Shown: positions 33,043 to 40,297 of the stretch, in pieces
How positions within the stretch are numbered: the first letter of the stretch is position 1
How the letters are laid out: every line of letters starts with the position of its first letter
Origin: Paraburkholderia rhynchosiae
Lineage (GTDB): Bacteria > Pseudomonadota > Gammaproteobacteria > Burkholderiales > Burkholderiaceae
Direction: 5' to 3'
Assembly: GCF_002879865.1 (NCBI RefSeq)
Contig: NZ_PNXY01000040.1
Coordinates: 1 to 46,359 of the forward strand
DNA: 46,359 nt
Notes under the pieces: generated by a model
Databases searched by the model: none
Seen by the model: the letters and a program-made list of their open reading frames with translations, nothing else
Told to the model about the DNA's origin: nothing
Translations under genes and position numbers: made by a program

Positions 33043-33304
33043 CTGGATCTCCAAACAGGTTTCAACGTCGCCGCTTGTGACGGCCAATGGGCCGGCGCGT
33101 GGCGATCCGCGCGCCGTTTTGTTTCCGCGGCTCTTGATGGCCACGTTGCTACGCATGCAACTGCAACTGCATTTACTGCTGTGACTACCGCGACTACTGT
33201 GACTATTGCGATTGGGCTGCGGATACCGCAATGCACCCCTCACCTGGCTAACGCCCCGCGTGGAGCGGGGCGTTAGGGCGTAACGAGGAGTATTCGCGTC
33301 GGGT
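33043..33304. other. Spacer between pxpA and DUF969 with hairpin and low-complexity repeats
   Basis: 262 bases without a supported gene. One end holds a strong hairpin (listed separately). Bases about 33140-33215 are an imperfect repeat of ACTGC/ACTAC/GTGACTA units (for example GCAACTGCAACTGC, then CTGTGACTACCG). On the minus strand this reads as Val/Ala-rich codons, but without coding context. A second promoter for DUF969 could lie here; I cannot define one. Confidence 0.45.
33248..33276 (-). terminator. Intercistronic hairpin between pxpA and DUF969
   Basis: CTAACGCCCCGC (33248-33259) and GCGGGGCGTTAG (33265-33276) form a perfect 12-base stem with a five-base loop, 29 bases past the pxpA stop. 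No T tract follows on the minus strand. It probably lowers expression of the transporter genes or stabilises the upstream message. Confidence 0.6.
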
Positions 33305-34057
33305 TCAGACGCTTGCGGCGCCGGCCGCGTGAACTTCGATGCCGGCTTGCTCGAGCGCGCTGCGGATGCGCCGCGCGAACGCGAGCGCATGCGGACCGTC
33401 GCCGTGCAGGCAAATGGTCTGCGCGTTCAGAAAGACCCATTGACCGTCGACGGCGCGCACGCGCTGCTCGCGCACCATCGCGAGTGTGCGTTCCAGCACT
33501 TCGTCCTCGTCGTCGAGCAGCGCGCCGGGTTCTTTGCGCGGCACGAGCGAGCCGTCGGCGCGATAGCCGCGATCGGCGAATACTTCTTCGATGGCGGTCA
33601 GCCCCGCGTTGCGCGCGGCCGTCACGAGACCGCTGTTGGCCAGCGCGAACACGGCGACCGACGGGTCGAAGTCATGCACGGCCGAGACGATTGCGTCGGC
33701 GATCTTCGCGTCGCGCGCGGCCTGGTTATAGAGCGCGCCGTGCGGTTTCACATGCGCGATGCGTCCGCCCTCGGCCTGCGCGATCGCCGACAGTGCGCCG
33801 AGCTGGTACAGCACGCCCGCGTAGATTTCGCTCGCCGGCAAGTCCATTTCCTTGCGGCCGAAGTTCTCAGGATCGTTGAAGCTCGGATGCGCACCGATCG
33901 ACACGCCTTTCTGCACCGCCCAACGCACGCAGTCGCGCATTGCCTTGGCACCGCCCGCATGCCAGCCGCACGCGATATTCGCGGAACTGACGAGGTCGAG
34001 CAGCGCCTCGTCGGAGCCGCAGCCTTCGCCGAGATCGGCGTTCAGATCGATTTCCAT
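33305..34057 (-). CDS. pxpA: 5-oxoprolinase subunit PxpA (LamB/YcsF family)
   Basis: 250 residues, the family length. It opens with the signature MEIDLNADLGEGCGSDEALL, then NIACGWHAGG, IGAHPSFNDPENFGRKEM, IAHVKPHGALYNQAARD, VFADRGYRADGSLVPRKEPGA (in parts) and ICLHGDGPHALAFARRIR. The Asp and His residues in these blocks form the polar active site of this TIM-like barrel. PxpA with PxpB and PxpC makes the prokaryotic ATP-dependent 5-oxoprolinase, converting 5-oxo-L-proline to L-glutamate. All three subunits are in this operon, which settles the function. It follows pxpC by 97 bases that contain a two-tier hairpin. Confidence 0.95.
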   Translation of the reverse strand: MEIDLNADLGEGCGSDEALLDLVSSANIACGWHAGGAKAMRDCVRWAVQKGVSIGAHPSFNDPENFGRKEMDLPASEIYAGVLYQLGALSAIAQAEGGRIAHVKPHGALYNQAARDAKIADAIVSAVHDFDPSVAVFALANSGLVTAARNAGLTAIEEVFADRGYRADGSLVPRKEPGALLDDEDEVLERTLAMVREQRVRAVDGQWVFLNAQTICLHGDGPHALAFARRIRSALEQAGIEVHAAGAASV

Positions 34058-34104
34058 GGTGTTCCTCTACTCTTCGTAAGACGCCGGGCCGTCCCAAGTG
34101 TTCT

Positions 34105-34147
34105 TGCCCCCTCGGCAGCTTGGCGCGACGCGCCAGATTTGGGGGCA
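34105..34147 (-). terminator. Two-tier hairpin between pxpC and pxpA
   Basis: TGCCCCC (34105-34111) pairs with GGGGGCA (34141-34147). Inside, TGGCG-CGACG-CGCCA (34121-34135) forms a second stem. No T tract is present. It is likely an mRNA-stabilising or attenuating element inside the operon. Confidence 0.5.
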
Positions 34148-34154
34148 GTCATTC

Positions 34155-35207
34155 TCACAGCGCCGCGATGGCCGGCTGCCGCGCGCAACGTTCCTGATGC
34201 ATGGCGATGGCGGCATCGATCTGCCGCAAATACGTGCGCTCTTCCAGCAAGGCCTGGCGCGCCTCGTACGATGTCGTCGGGATAAAGCGGACGGCCGCGT
34301 TCAGGCGCACTTGCGCGAGCTTCCATAAGTCGGCTTGGATCACCGCGCCGATCTTCGGATAGCCACCGGTGGTTTGCGCGTCGCTCATCAGCACGATCGG
34401 CTGGCCATTCGGCGGCACCTGAATCGTGCCTGGCAGCACCGCGTGCGACAGCAGATCGGCCTTCTGTTTGCGCTTCAGTTCGCTGCCCGCGAGCCGGTAG
34501 CCCATACGGTTGCTGTTCGGTGTGACGAGCCACTCGTCGGACCAGAACGATTCGTGCGCTTCCTCGGTGAAGCTGTCGTATTCCGGGCCGCGCAGCACGC
34601 GGATAGGCACGGCCCAGGACACGCCCGACGGATGACGGCCGCGCCGCACCGGCTCGTCGACGAGCACGAACTTGCACCAGGCGGGCGCCTTCACGCCGAA
34701 CTCGGGCGAGTCGGGCGAAAAGCCGACGTGGCCGCGCTGCGGCGGCGCGCCGACCGGCAGGCGATCGCCGTCGCGCAGCGCCCGGCCGCCGAGGCCACCG
34801 AAGTGGCCGGCGAGATCGGTGCTGCGCGAGCCCAGCATCGGCAACACGTCGATGCCGCCTGCCACGCACACATAGCCGCGCATGCCGCGCTTCGCCGCGT
34901 TCAGCACCAGTTCCTGGCCGGCTTTCACGGGCAAGCTCCACCATGAATAGACCGGCTTGCCGTCGAGCGTCGCGCCGAATTCCGTCCCGGTGATGGCCAC
35001 CCGCGTCGCGCGCAAAAAGCGCAGCACGGTAGGGCCGAAAGTGACTTCCAGACCGGCCGCGTCGGGCCGGTTGCCGACCAGACGGTTGCCGACTTCGAGC
35101 GAGAGGCGGTCAAGCGCACCGCCCATTGCGACGCCGAGATGCCGGTAACCGTGGCGGCCGAGGTCCTGAATCGTGGTCAAAAGACCTGCGCGAATCACGT
35201 CGATCAT
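34155..35207 (-). CDS. pxpC: 5-oxoprolinase subunit PxpC (KipA / biotin-dependent carboxylase-like)
   Basis: 350 residues. N-terminal MIDVIRAGLLTTIQDLGRHG is the typical opening, followed by GVAMGGALDRLSLEVGNRLVGN, VTFGPTVLRFLRATRVAITG, RGMRGYVCVAGGID, LGSRSTDLAGHFGGLGGRAL, the VLRGPEYDSF block, SNRMGYRLAG and QPIVLMSDAQTTGGYPKIGAV. These are the cyclophilin-like KipA/allophanate-hydrolase C-type repeats. With PxpB (KipI type) it forms the ATP-using part that phosphorylates 5-oxoproline. It overlaps pxpB by four bases. Some annotations call it a urea carboxylase-related protein, but the pxpA neighbour favours 5-oxoprolinase. Confidence 0.95.
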   Translation of the reverse strand: MIDVIRAGLLTTIQDLGRHGYRHLGVAMGGALDRLSLEVGNRLVGNRPDAAGLEVTFGPTVLRFLRATRVAITGTEFGATLDGKPVYSWWSLPVKAGQELVLNAAKRGMRGYVCVAGGIDVLPMLGSRSTDLAGHFGGLGGRALRDGDRLPVGAPPQRGHVGFSPDSPEFGVKAPAWCKFVLVDEPVRRGRHPSGVSWAVPIRVLRGPEYDSFTEEAHESFWSDEWLVTPNSNRMGYRLAGSELKRKQKADLLSHAVLPGTIQVPPNGQPIVLMSDAQTTGGYPKIGAVIQADLWKLAQVRLNAAVRFIPTTSYEARQALLEERTYLRQIDAAIAMHQERCARQPAIAAL

Positions 35208-35857
35208 GCGTGTATCCCCGCGATGGTGAAGCGCACCCGGTCGCCGGGTTGCAACAAGGTGGGCGGGCGGCGCGTCGGATCGAAAAGCGGCAGTTCCGTG
35301 CGGCCGATCAGTTGCCAGCCGCCGGGCGACGTGGCCGGATAAATGCCCGTCTGCTCGCCGCCGATGCCGACGGAGCCGGCCGGTACTTCGAGTCTCGGCG
35401 ACGCGCGGCGCGGCGTATGTAGCGCTGCTTCGAGGCCGCCCATATAGGCGAAACCCGGCTGGAAGCCGAGAAAAAACACGACATACTCGCCGCTCGAATG
35501 ACGCTCGACCACCTCGCGCACGCTCAAGCCGGTGTGGTTCGCCACGGCCGCAAGATCGGGGCCGAACTCACCGCCGTACTGGACCGGGATTTCGACTTGC
35601 CGGCCCAGCGCGGGCGCTTCGCTGACCGCGTCCCAGGCTTCCAGCAAGCGACTCGTCAGCGCGTCGCGGTCGGCTTCGAGCGGATCGAACACGAGCGTCA
35701 GATTGTTCATGCCCGGCACGACCTCCAGCACATGAGGCCAGTCGCGCGCGACTTCGGCGGCCGCCCAGACGCGGCGCTGGCAGTCCAGTGTCGCGGGCGG
35801 GGACGCCTCGCAAACCAGCGCAGCGTCGCCGAGCGGAAAAATTTGGGGTTGGCTCAT
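35204..35857 (-). CDS. pxpB: 5-oxoprolinase subunit PxpB (KipI / allophanate-hydrolase subunit 1-like)
   Basis: 217 residues from the ATG at 35857 (MSQPQIFPLGDAALVCEASP). The family homology starts here; the longer reading to 35944 would run through the promoter described below. Motifs: FPLGDAALVCE, VLEVVPGMNNLTLVFDPLE, EIPVQYGGEFGPDLAAVANH, GEYVVFFLGFQPGFAYMGGL, LHTPRRASPRLEVPAGSVGIGGEQTGIYP (in parts) and GGWQLIGRTELPLFDPTRRP. It is the first gene of pxpB-pxpC-pxpA-DUF969-DUF979, and its promoter overlaps a palindrome shared with the divergent MarR-like gene. Confidence 0.94.
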   Translation of the reverse strand: MSQPQIFPLGDAALVCEASPPATLDCQRRVWAAAEVARDWPHVLEVVPGMNNLTLVFDPLEADRDALTSRLLEAWDAVSEAPALGRQVEIPVQYGGEFGPDLAAVANHTGLSVREVVERHSSGEYVVFFLGFQPGFAYMGGLEAALHTPRRASPRLEVPAGSVGIGGEQTGIYPATSPGGWQLIGRTELPLFDPTRRPPTLLQPGDRVRFTIAGIHA

Positions 35858-35939
35858 GGCTTGAAGACCCGAAGAAGTCGAAGAAATCCTGCACTGCGCA
35901 TTGCCGAAAACCATGGCGACGTGGTTGCGCGATGTCTGG

Positions 35940-35968
35940 AGCATACATTGTCAATAAAATATCAACAA
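35940..35968 (-). promoter_or_regulatory. pxpB promoter overlapping a palindromic operator
   Basis: On the minus strand TTGTTG (35968-35963), a 17-base spacer and TATGCT (35945-35940) form a sigma-70 promoter about 83 bases before the pxpB ATG. A 21-base palindrome (35948-35968) lies over the -35 and spacer. Its half sites are TTGTNNATA and TATNNACAA with a three-base centre; seven positions on each side are symmetrical. It is AT-rich in an otherwise GC-rich region. It is the likely binding site of the divergent winged-helix regulator, which would block RNA polymerase. Confidence 0.7.
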
Positions 35969-36059
35969 TTTCTCAATAAGAGTTTTCGCCAGGTCCCCCG
36001 ATTTCAGCCGCTCGTCGTACACTCCCGACACTTCCCATTCTGTTTCCTGAGAAATTCAC

Positions 36060-36572
36060 ATGTCGCGGCATCCCACCAAGATCGTCTCCTCGGAACATCT
36101 CGTGTCCGACACGAGCGCGGAGCTGTCCGAGCTCGAGTACGCGCTCATCATGGCCGGCAATGCATTCAACCGATGGATGGTGCGCTGCATGTCTGCGGCT
36201 GGCGAAAAGGACATGACCGCTATCGAGGTGTCGCTGCTGCATCACGTGAGTCATCGGGAACGCCGCAAGAAGCTGGCCGACATCTGCTTCGTGCTCAACA
36301 TAGAGGACACGCACGTCGCGACCTATGCGCTGAAGAAGCTCGTAGCTAGAGGGTATGTAAAAAGCGAAAAGACCGGCAAGGAAGTGTTTTTTTCGGCAAC
36401 CGAAGCAGGCCGCGCGCTGTGTCTGAAGTATCGCGAGGTGCGTGAGAGCTGCCTCATATCGACGCTGAAGGAAAGCGGCCTGACCAACGCGCAGATCGGC
36501 GAGGCGGCGCAACTGATGCGCAATGCGTCGGGGATGTACGACACCGCCGCGCGGGCGGCGGCGTCTTTATAA
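36060..36572 (+). CDS. MarR-like winged-helix transcriptional regulator
   Basis: 170 residues. An N-terminal helix (SAELSELEYALIMAGNAFNRWMVRCM) is followed by a winged helix-turn-helix: DMTAIEVSLLHHVSHRERRKKLADICFVLN, then EDTHVATYALKKLVARGYVKSEKTGKEVFFSATEAGRALCL (helix 3, wing and start of the dimer helix). The MarR-type fold is clear; the exact subgroup is not. It is divergent from pxpB with about 200 bases between starts, and the palindrome at 35948-35968 lies between them, so it probably controls the 5-oxoproline operon and itself. The effector could be 5-oxoproline or glutamate. A hairpin terminator follows. Confidence 0.85.
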   Translation: MSRHPTKIVSSEHLVSDTSAELSELEYALIMAGNAFNRWMVRCMSAAGEKDMTAIEVSLLHHVSHRERRKKLADICFVLNIEDTHVATYALKKLVARGYVKSEKTGKEVFFSATEAGRALCLKYREVRESCLISTLKESGLTNAQIGEAAQLMRNASGMYDTAARAAASL

Positions 36573-36607
36573 AGGTGAAACGCTGAACGGAGCCGGTCGG
36601 CAGTGCA

Positions 36608-36634
36608 CGCGGCGCTCATCTGCCGCGCGTTTTT
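36608..36634 (+). terminator. Intrinsic terminator of the MarR-like gene
   Basis: CGCGGC (36608-36613) pairs with GCCGCG (36622-36627) around an eight-base loop, followed by CGTTTTT (36628-36634). It lies in the convergent gap before the fthC stop. Confidence 0.75.
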
Positions 36635-36642
36635 GAGCAGGC

Positions 36643-37242
36643 TTACGCGGCGGCGCGCGGATAAAGACCCGTTTCGGTGACGATCATGTCGAGCGGAATG
36701 TCATGGACTTCGCGCTCCAGTGCCGGCGTGCGGCACGCTTCATACGCGACGCCGACGGTGATCGGCTTCTTCGCGCCAGGCCAGCCGGCGAGTGTGCGGT
36801 CGTAATAGCCGCCGCCGTAACCGAGCCGGTAAGCCTCGGCATCGAAACCGACGCACGGCACGAGCAGTAGCTCGGGTATCACCATTTGCCCGGTTGTGGG
36901 CTCCGCTATCTTGTGATGGCCGATTCTCATCGGCGTATCCGGTGCCCATGCGTGAAACTCCAGCGGCAACCCGCGTTCCTTGATGATCGGCAAACTTGCT
37001 TCGCGCTGCGGACTGCCGCTGAGCCAGATTGAGATCGCGGTGCGTGCATCGAATTCGCCCGCGAGCGGCCAGTAGAATCCCACGCTGTTCACGTCGAAAT
37101 GCTTGAGCGCATCGAGAATGCGACGGCCGAGCGCGGCATTGTTCGTTGGCTCGGAAGCCGCTTGCAGCCTTGCTTCCAATAGCATTCGACGCAGCGCCTT
37201 TTTCGATTCCGCGACAGGGTTGCATGCTATGCTTGGGTTCAA
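36643..37242 (-). CDS. 5-formyltetrahydrofolate cyclo-ligase
   Basis: 199 residues if started at the TTG at 37242 (NPSIACNPVAESKKALRRML after the start). GGAG lies eight bases upstream of that TTG, and the length suits the family; the only longer starts lie inside the divergent transglycosylase gene. The fold is visible: KKALRRMLLEARLQ at the N-terminus, VGFYWPLAGEFDART, LPLEFHAWAPDTPM, ELLLVPCVGFDAEAYRLGYGGGYYDRTLA (in parts, the Gly/Tyr-rich ATP motif) and VGVAYEACRTPALERE. The enzyme (FthC/YgfA/MTHFS) uses ATP to convert 5-formyl-THF to 5,10-methenyl-THF, returning stored folate to the active pool. It is divergent from the transglycosylase with about 20 bases between starts. Confidence 0.92.
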   Translation of the reverse strand: MNPSIACNPVAESKKALRRMLLEARLQAASEPTNNAALGRRILDALKHFDVNSVGFYWPLAGEFDARTAISIWLSGSPQREASLPIIKERGLPLEFHAWAPDTPMRIGHHKIAEPTTGQMVIPELLLVPCVGFDAEAYRLGYGGGYYDRTLAGWPGAKKPITVGVAYEACRTPALEREVHDIPLDMIVTETGLYPRAAA

Positions 37243-37262
37243 TTCGCGCTCCAGAAACAACG

Positions 37263-39230
37263 ATGTCAAAAAGTCTTTACCGAGTATATCGCGCGGCCGG
37301 TCTGGCGCTTGCCGCAGCAGCACTCGTCGCGTGCAGCACCGCGTCAGCCGTCAAGCCCCTTCCCATTTCGCAGCTCACGAACGACGATCAGATTTTCGTC
37401 CAGTTGCGCGAGGCCGCCCGCAATAACGACGCGGCGCGGGCTGTGCAGTTGGCGAGCATGATCACAAGCTATCCGGCGCCTTCGTACCTGGAGTATTTCC
37501 AGATCAAGCCGCAGCTCTTCGATTCGAGCGGCCATGCTCGGGTCGACGCGCCCGATGCGCCGGTGCTCGCGTTCCTGCAGAAGTACGACGGCCAGGCCAT
37601 TGCCGACCGCATGCGCAACGACTACCTCACGGTGCTCGGCACGCGTCATGACTGGCGCAACTTCGATCAGCAATATGCGCGCTTCGTGCTGAACGACGAC
37701 ACGCAGGTCAAGTGCTACGCGCTCGAATCGCGTGCGTCGCGTGGCGAAAATGTGGTGGACGCGGCGCGCGCGCTGCTGGTCGACCCGAAATGGTACGGCG
37801 ACGGTTGCGTCGATCTGATCACCATGCTCGGCGTCAACAAACAGTTCAGCACCGACGACGTCTGGCAGCAGATCCGTCTCGCGTACGAGCAGAACTACAC
37901 GAATACCGGCAGCAAGCTGATCGACGCGCTCGGCAACCAGGCGCCCGATCCCGTGCTGTTCGGTCAGGCCACGAGTACGCCGCCGCTGTTGCTCGCGCGC
38001 GGTGTCGGTCCCGACCCGCAGTCGCATCAACTCGCGTTGCTCGCGATCACGCGCATGGCCCGCAACGATCCGGCCATGGCCGCGGCTACGTTTGCATCGG
38101 TCGCGCCGTCGCTGAATTCGCCGGAGCGGGCAATTGGCTGGGGCACGATTGCGTATCAGGCGGCCGCAAAGCAGATGCCGAGCGCGGTCGACTGGTACAG
38201 GTTGTCGGCGAACGCGCCGTTGTCGAATCCCGCGTATGAGTGGCGCACGCGCGCCGCGCTGCTGGCGGGCGACTGGACCATGGTGCGCTGGTCGGTCGAA
38301 CAGATGCCGGCCGCGCTGCGCAGTCAGCCGTCGTGGGTGTATTGGCATGCTCGCGCGCTCAAGCAGGCCGGCGACATCACCACGGCCAACCAGGAATTCG
38401 AGTCGATCTCGCAGGGCTATAACTTCTACGGCCAACTGGCCGCCGAAGAACTCGGCCAGAAGATCGTGGTGCCGCCGAAAACTGCAGTGACCGACTCCGA
38501 AGTTCAGCAGGCCGGCAATACGCCGGGCTTCGATCTGGCGCAGCGTTTCTATGCGCTGAATCTGCGGCTCGAAGGCAATCGGGAATGGAACTGGCCGCTG
38601 CGCAACATGAGCGACCGGCAATTGCTCGCGGCCGCCGAATACGCGCGCCGTATCGAGTTGTACGACCGCACCGTCAACACGGCTGATCGCACGAAAACCG
38701 AACACGATTTCTCGCTGCGTTATCTGTCACCGTTCCGTGACATCGTGGAGCGCGATTCGCAGTCGAACGGGCTCGACGTGGAATGGGCCTATGGCCTGAT
38801 TCGCCAGGAATCGCGCTTCATCATGAACGCACGCTCGGAAGTGGGCGCGAGCGGCTTGATGCAACTGATGCCGGGCACCGCGCAACTGGTCGCGAAAAAG
38901 ATCGGCCTGGGCCCGATTTCGCGCGAGCAGATGAACGACATCAACACCAACATCCTGCTCGGCACGAACTATTTGTCGATGATCTACAATCAGTTCGACG
39001 GGTCCGCCGTGCTGGCCACCGCGGGTTATAACGCCGGGCCGGGCCGTCCGCGCAACTGGCGGCAGTCGTTGCAGCATCCGGTTGAAGGCGCGATCTTCGC
39101 CGAGGCGATTCCCTTCCAGGAAACGCGCGACTACGTAAAGAATGTGTTGTCCAACACGGTCTACTACGCGGCATTGTTCGAAGGCCGTCCGCAATCGCTG
39201 AAGGCGCGTCTGGGTTACATCGCACCGTAA
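37263..39230 (+). CDS. Lytic murein transglycosylase, predicted lipoprotein
   Basis: 655 residues from the ATG at 37263 (MSKSLYRVYRAAGLALAAAA). A type II signal peptide is visible: hydrophobic core, then LVAC, with the lipid-modified Cys near residue 24. The middle is a superhelix of short helical repeats as in Slt70 (AVQLASMITSYPAPSYLEYF and others). The C-terminal SLT domain has YGLIRQESRFIMNARSEVGA (catalytic Glu near 516), SGLMQLMPGTAQLVAKKIGL, NILLGTNYLSMIYNQFDGS and ATAGYNAGPGRPRNW. It cleaves peptidoglycan to 1,6-anhydro-muropeptides during wall turnover. The upstream extension to 37146 would overlap fthC and lacks a signal peptide. Confidence 0.93.
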   Translation: MSKSLYRVYRAAGLALAAAALVACSTASAVKPLPISQLTNDDQIFVQLREAARNNDAARAVQLASMITSYPAPSYLEYFQIKPQLFDSSGHARVDAPDAPVLAFLQKYDGQAIADRMRNDYLTVLGTRHDWRNFDQQYARFVLNDDTQVKCYALESRASRGENVVDAARALLVDPKWYGDGCVDLITMLGVNKQFSTDDVWQQIRLAYEQNYTNTGSKLIDALGNQAPDPVLFGQATSTPPLLLARGVGPDPQSHQLALLAITRMARNDPAMAAATFASVAPSLNSPERAIGWGTIAYQAAAKQMPSAVDWYRLSANAPLSNPAYEWRTRAALLAGDWTMVRWSVEQMPAALRSQPSWVYWHARALKQAGDITTANQEFESISQGYNFYGQLAAEELGQKIVVPPKTAVTDSEVQQAGNTPGFDLAQRFYALNLRLEGNREWNWPLRNMSDRQLLAAAEYARRIELYDRTVNTADRTKTEHDFSLRYLSPFRDIVERDSQSNGLDVEWAYGLIRQESRFIMNARSEVGASGLMQLMPGTAQLVAKKIGLGPISREQMNDINTNILLGTNYLSMIYNQFDGSAVLATAGYNAGPGRPRNWRQSLQHPVEGAIFAEAIPFQETRDYVKNVLSNTVYYAALFEGRPQSLKARLGYIAP

Positions 39231-39240
39231 GCGCCGTGCC

Positions 39241-39267
39241 GCCGCCGCCTCGTTTCGAGGCGGCGGC
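39241..39267 (+). terminator. Hairpin after the transglycosylase gene
   Basis: GCCGCCGCCTCG and CGAGGCGGCGGC form a perfect 12-base stem around TTT, 10 bases past the stop. There is no T tract, so it may act as an attenuator or mRNA end stabiliser. Confidence 0.6.
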
Positions 39268-39311
39268 GCGCCACGCCAGCCGTTGCCGCGGCTTCCACCA
39301 GGGAGTCGAAA

Positions 39312-40265
39312 ATGCGACATAAAGCCATTGCGATCATCGGCGGTTCCGGTTTTATCGGCAGCCATCTCGTCAACGCCCTTGTTGAAATGGGCAAAGACGT
39401 GCGCATCGCCACGCGGCGCCGCTACAACGCGCGCCATCTCACGCTGCTTCCTATCGACGTAATCGAGACCGACGTGTTCGATCCGGTTCAGCTCGCGCGC
39501 TTTGTCGAAGGTACGGACTGTGTGATCAATCTCGTCGGCACGCTGCACGGCAAACGCCGCACGCCGTACGGCCCGGAATTCGCACGCGCACACGTCGAAC
39601 TGCCGACTCGAATCGCGGCAGCTTGCGAGGGCAAGGGCGTGCATCGGCTAATTCATCTCAGTGCGCTTGGCGCCGACTCGAATGGCCCAAGCATGTACGC
39701 GCGCTCGAAGGGCGACGGCGAGAAAGCCGTGCATGCGGCCAACCTCGCGTGGACGGTTTTTCGGCCATCTGTCGTGTTCGGTCCGGAAGACCAGTTCCTC
39801 AACAAGTTCGCGTTCTTACAGCGCATCTTTCCGGTCATTCCGCTTGCGATGCCGGATGCGAAATTCCAGCCGGTCTATGTCGGCGATGTGGCGAAAGCCA
39901 TCGTCAACGTGCTCGATCTCGATGCGGCCAGCGGCCAAACGTATGAACTGGGCGGACCGAGTATCTACATGCTCGAAGACCTCGTCAAATATTGCGGCGA
40001 TGTGATCGGCCGGCACGCGAGCATCATTCGTCTGCCCGAAGCGTTCGCGCGCTTGCAGGCAATGACCTTCGAAATGGCGCCCGGCGAACCCGTCATCACG
40101 CGCGACAATCTCGATTCCATGAAAGTCGATAACGTGTTGAGCCGCCCGCTTGCGCCTGAGCTTGGCATCGAGCCGGCCAGCATCGAAACGATCGCGCCTG
40201 TCTATCTGACCGGCGCGTCGGCGCGTTCGCGTTTCGATGCGTTCCGCGCGAGCGCGGGGCGCTGA
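39312..40265 (+). CDS. NAD(P)-binding epimerase/reductase, complex I NDUFA9-like
   Basis: 317 residues. The Rossmann fold opens with IAIIGGSGFIGSHLVNALVE, then VRIATRRRYNARHL, DVIETDVFD, VINLVGTLHGKR, RLIHLSALGADSNGPSMYARSKGDGEKAV (Tyr-x-x-x-Lys-like YARSK) and the FRPSVVFGPEDQFLNKFA block typical of the atypical SDR subgroup that includes mitochondrial NDUFA9 and bacterial relatives. The C-terminal half is a substrate cap. The activity is unknown; the mitochondrial protein binds NADPH as an accessory complex I subunit. It has a CCAGGGAG ribosome site and lies 33 bases before the GST gene, so they may be cotranscribed. Confidence 0.85.
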   Translation: MRHKAIAIIGGSGFIGSHLVNALVEMGKDVRIATRRRYNARHLTLLPIDVIETDVFDPVQLARFVEGTDCVINLVGTLHGKRRTPYGPEFARAHVELPTRIAAACEGKGVHRLIHLSALGADSNGPSMYARSKGDGEKAVHAANLAWTVFRPSVVFGPEDQFLNKFAFLQRIFPVIPLAMPDAKFQPVYVGDVAKAIVNVLDLDAASGQTYELGGPSIYMLEDLVKYCGDVIGRHASIIRLPEAFARLQAMTFEMAPGEPVITRDNLDSMKVDNVLSRPLAPELGIEPASIETIAPVYLTGASARSRFDAFRASAGR

Positions 40266-40297
40266 ACTTTTCCCTTCTCTTTCCCATACGGACAGGC

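Noticed and set aside
33012..33236. Small Val/Ala-rich minus-strand protein upstream of DUF969
   Set aside because: It comes from repeat sequence, has no ribosome site or family match, and overlaps the DUF969 start.
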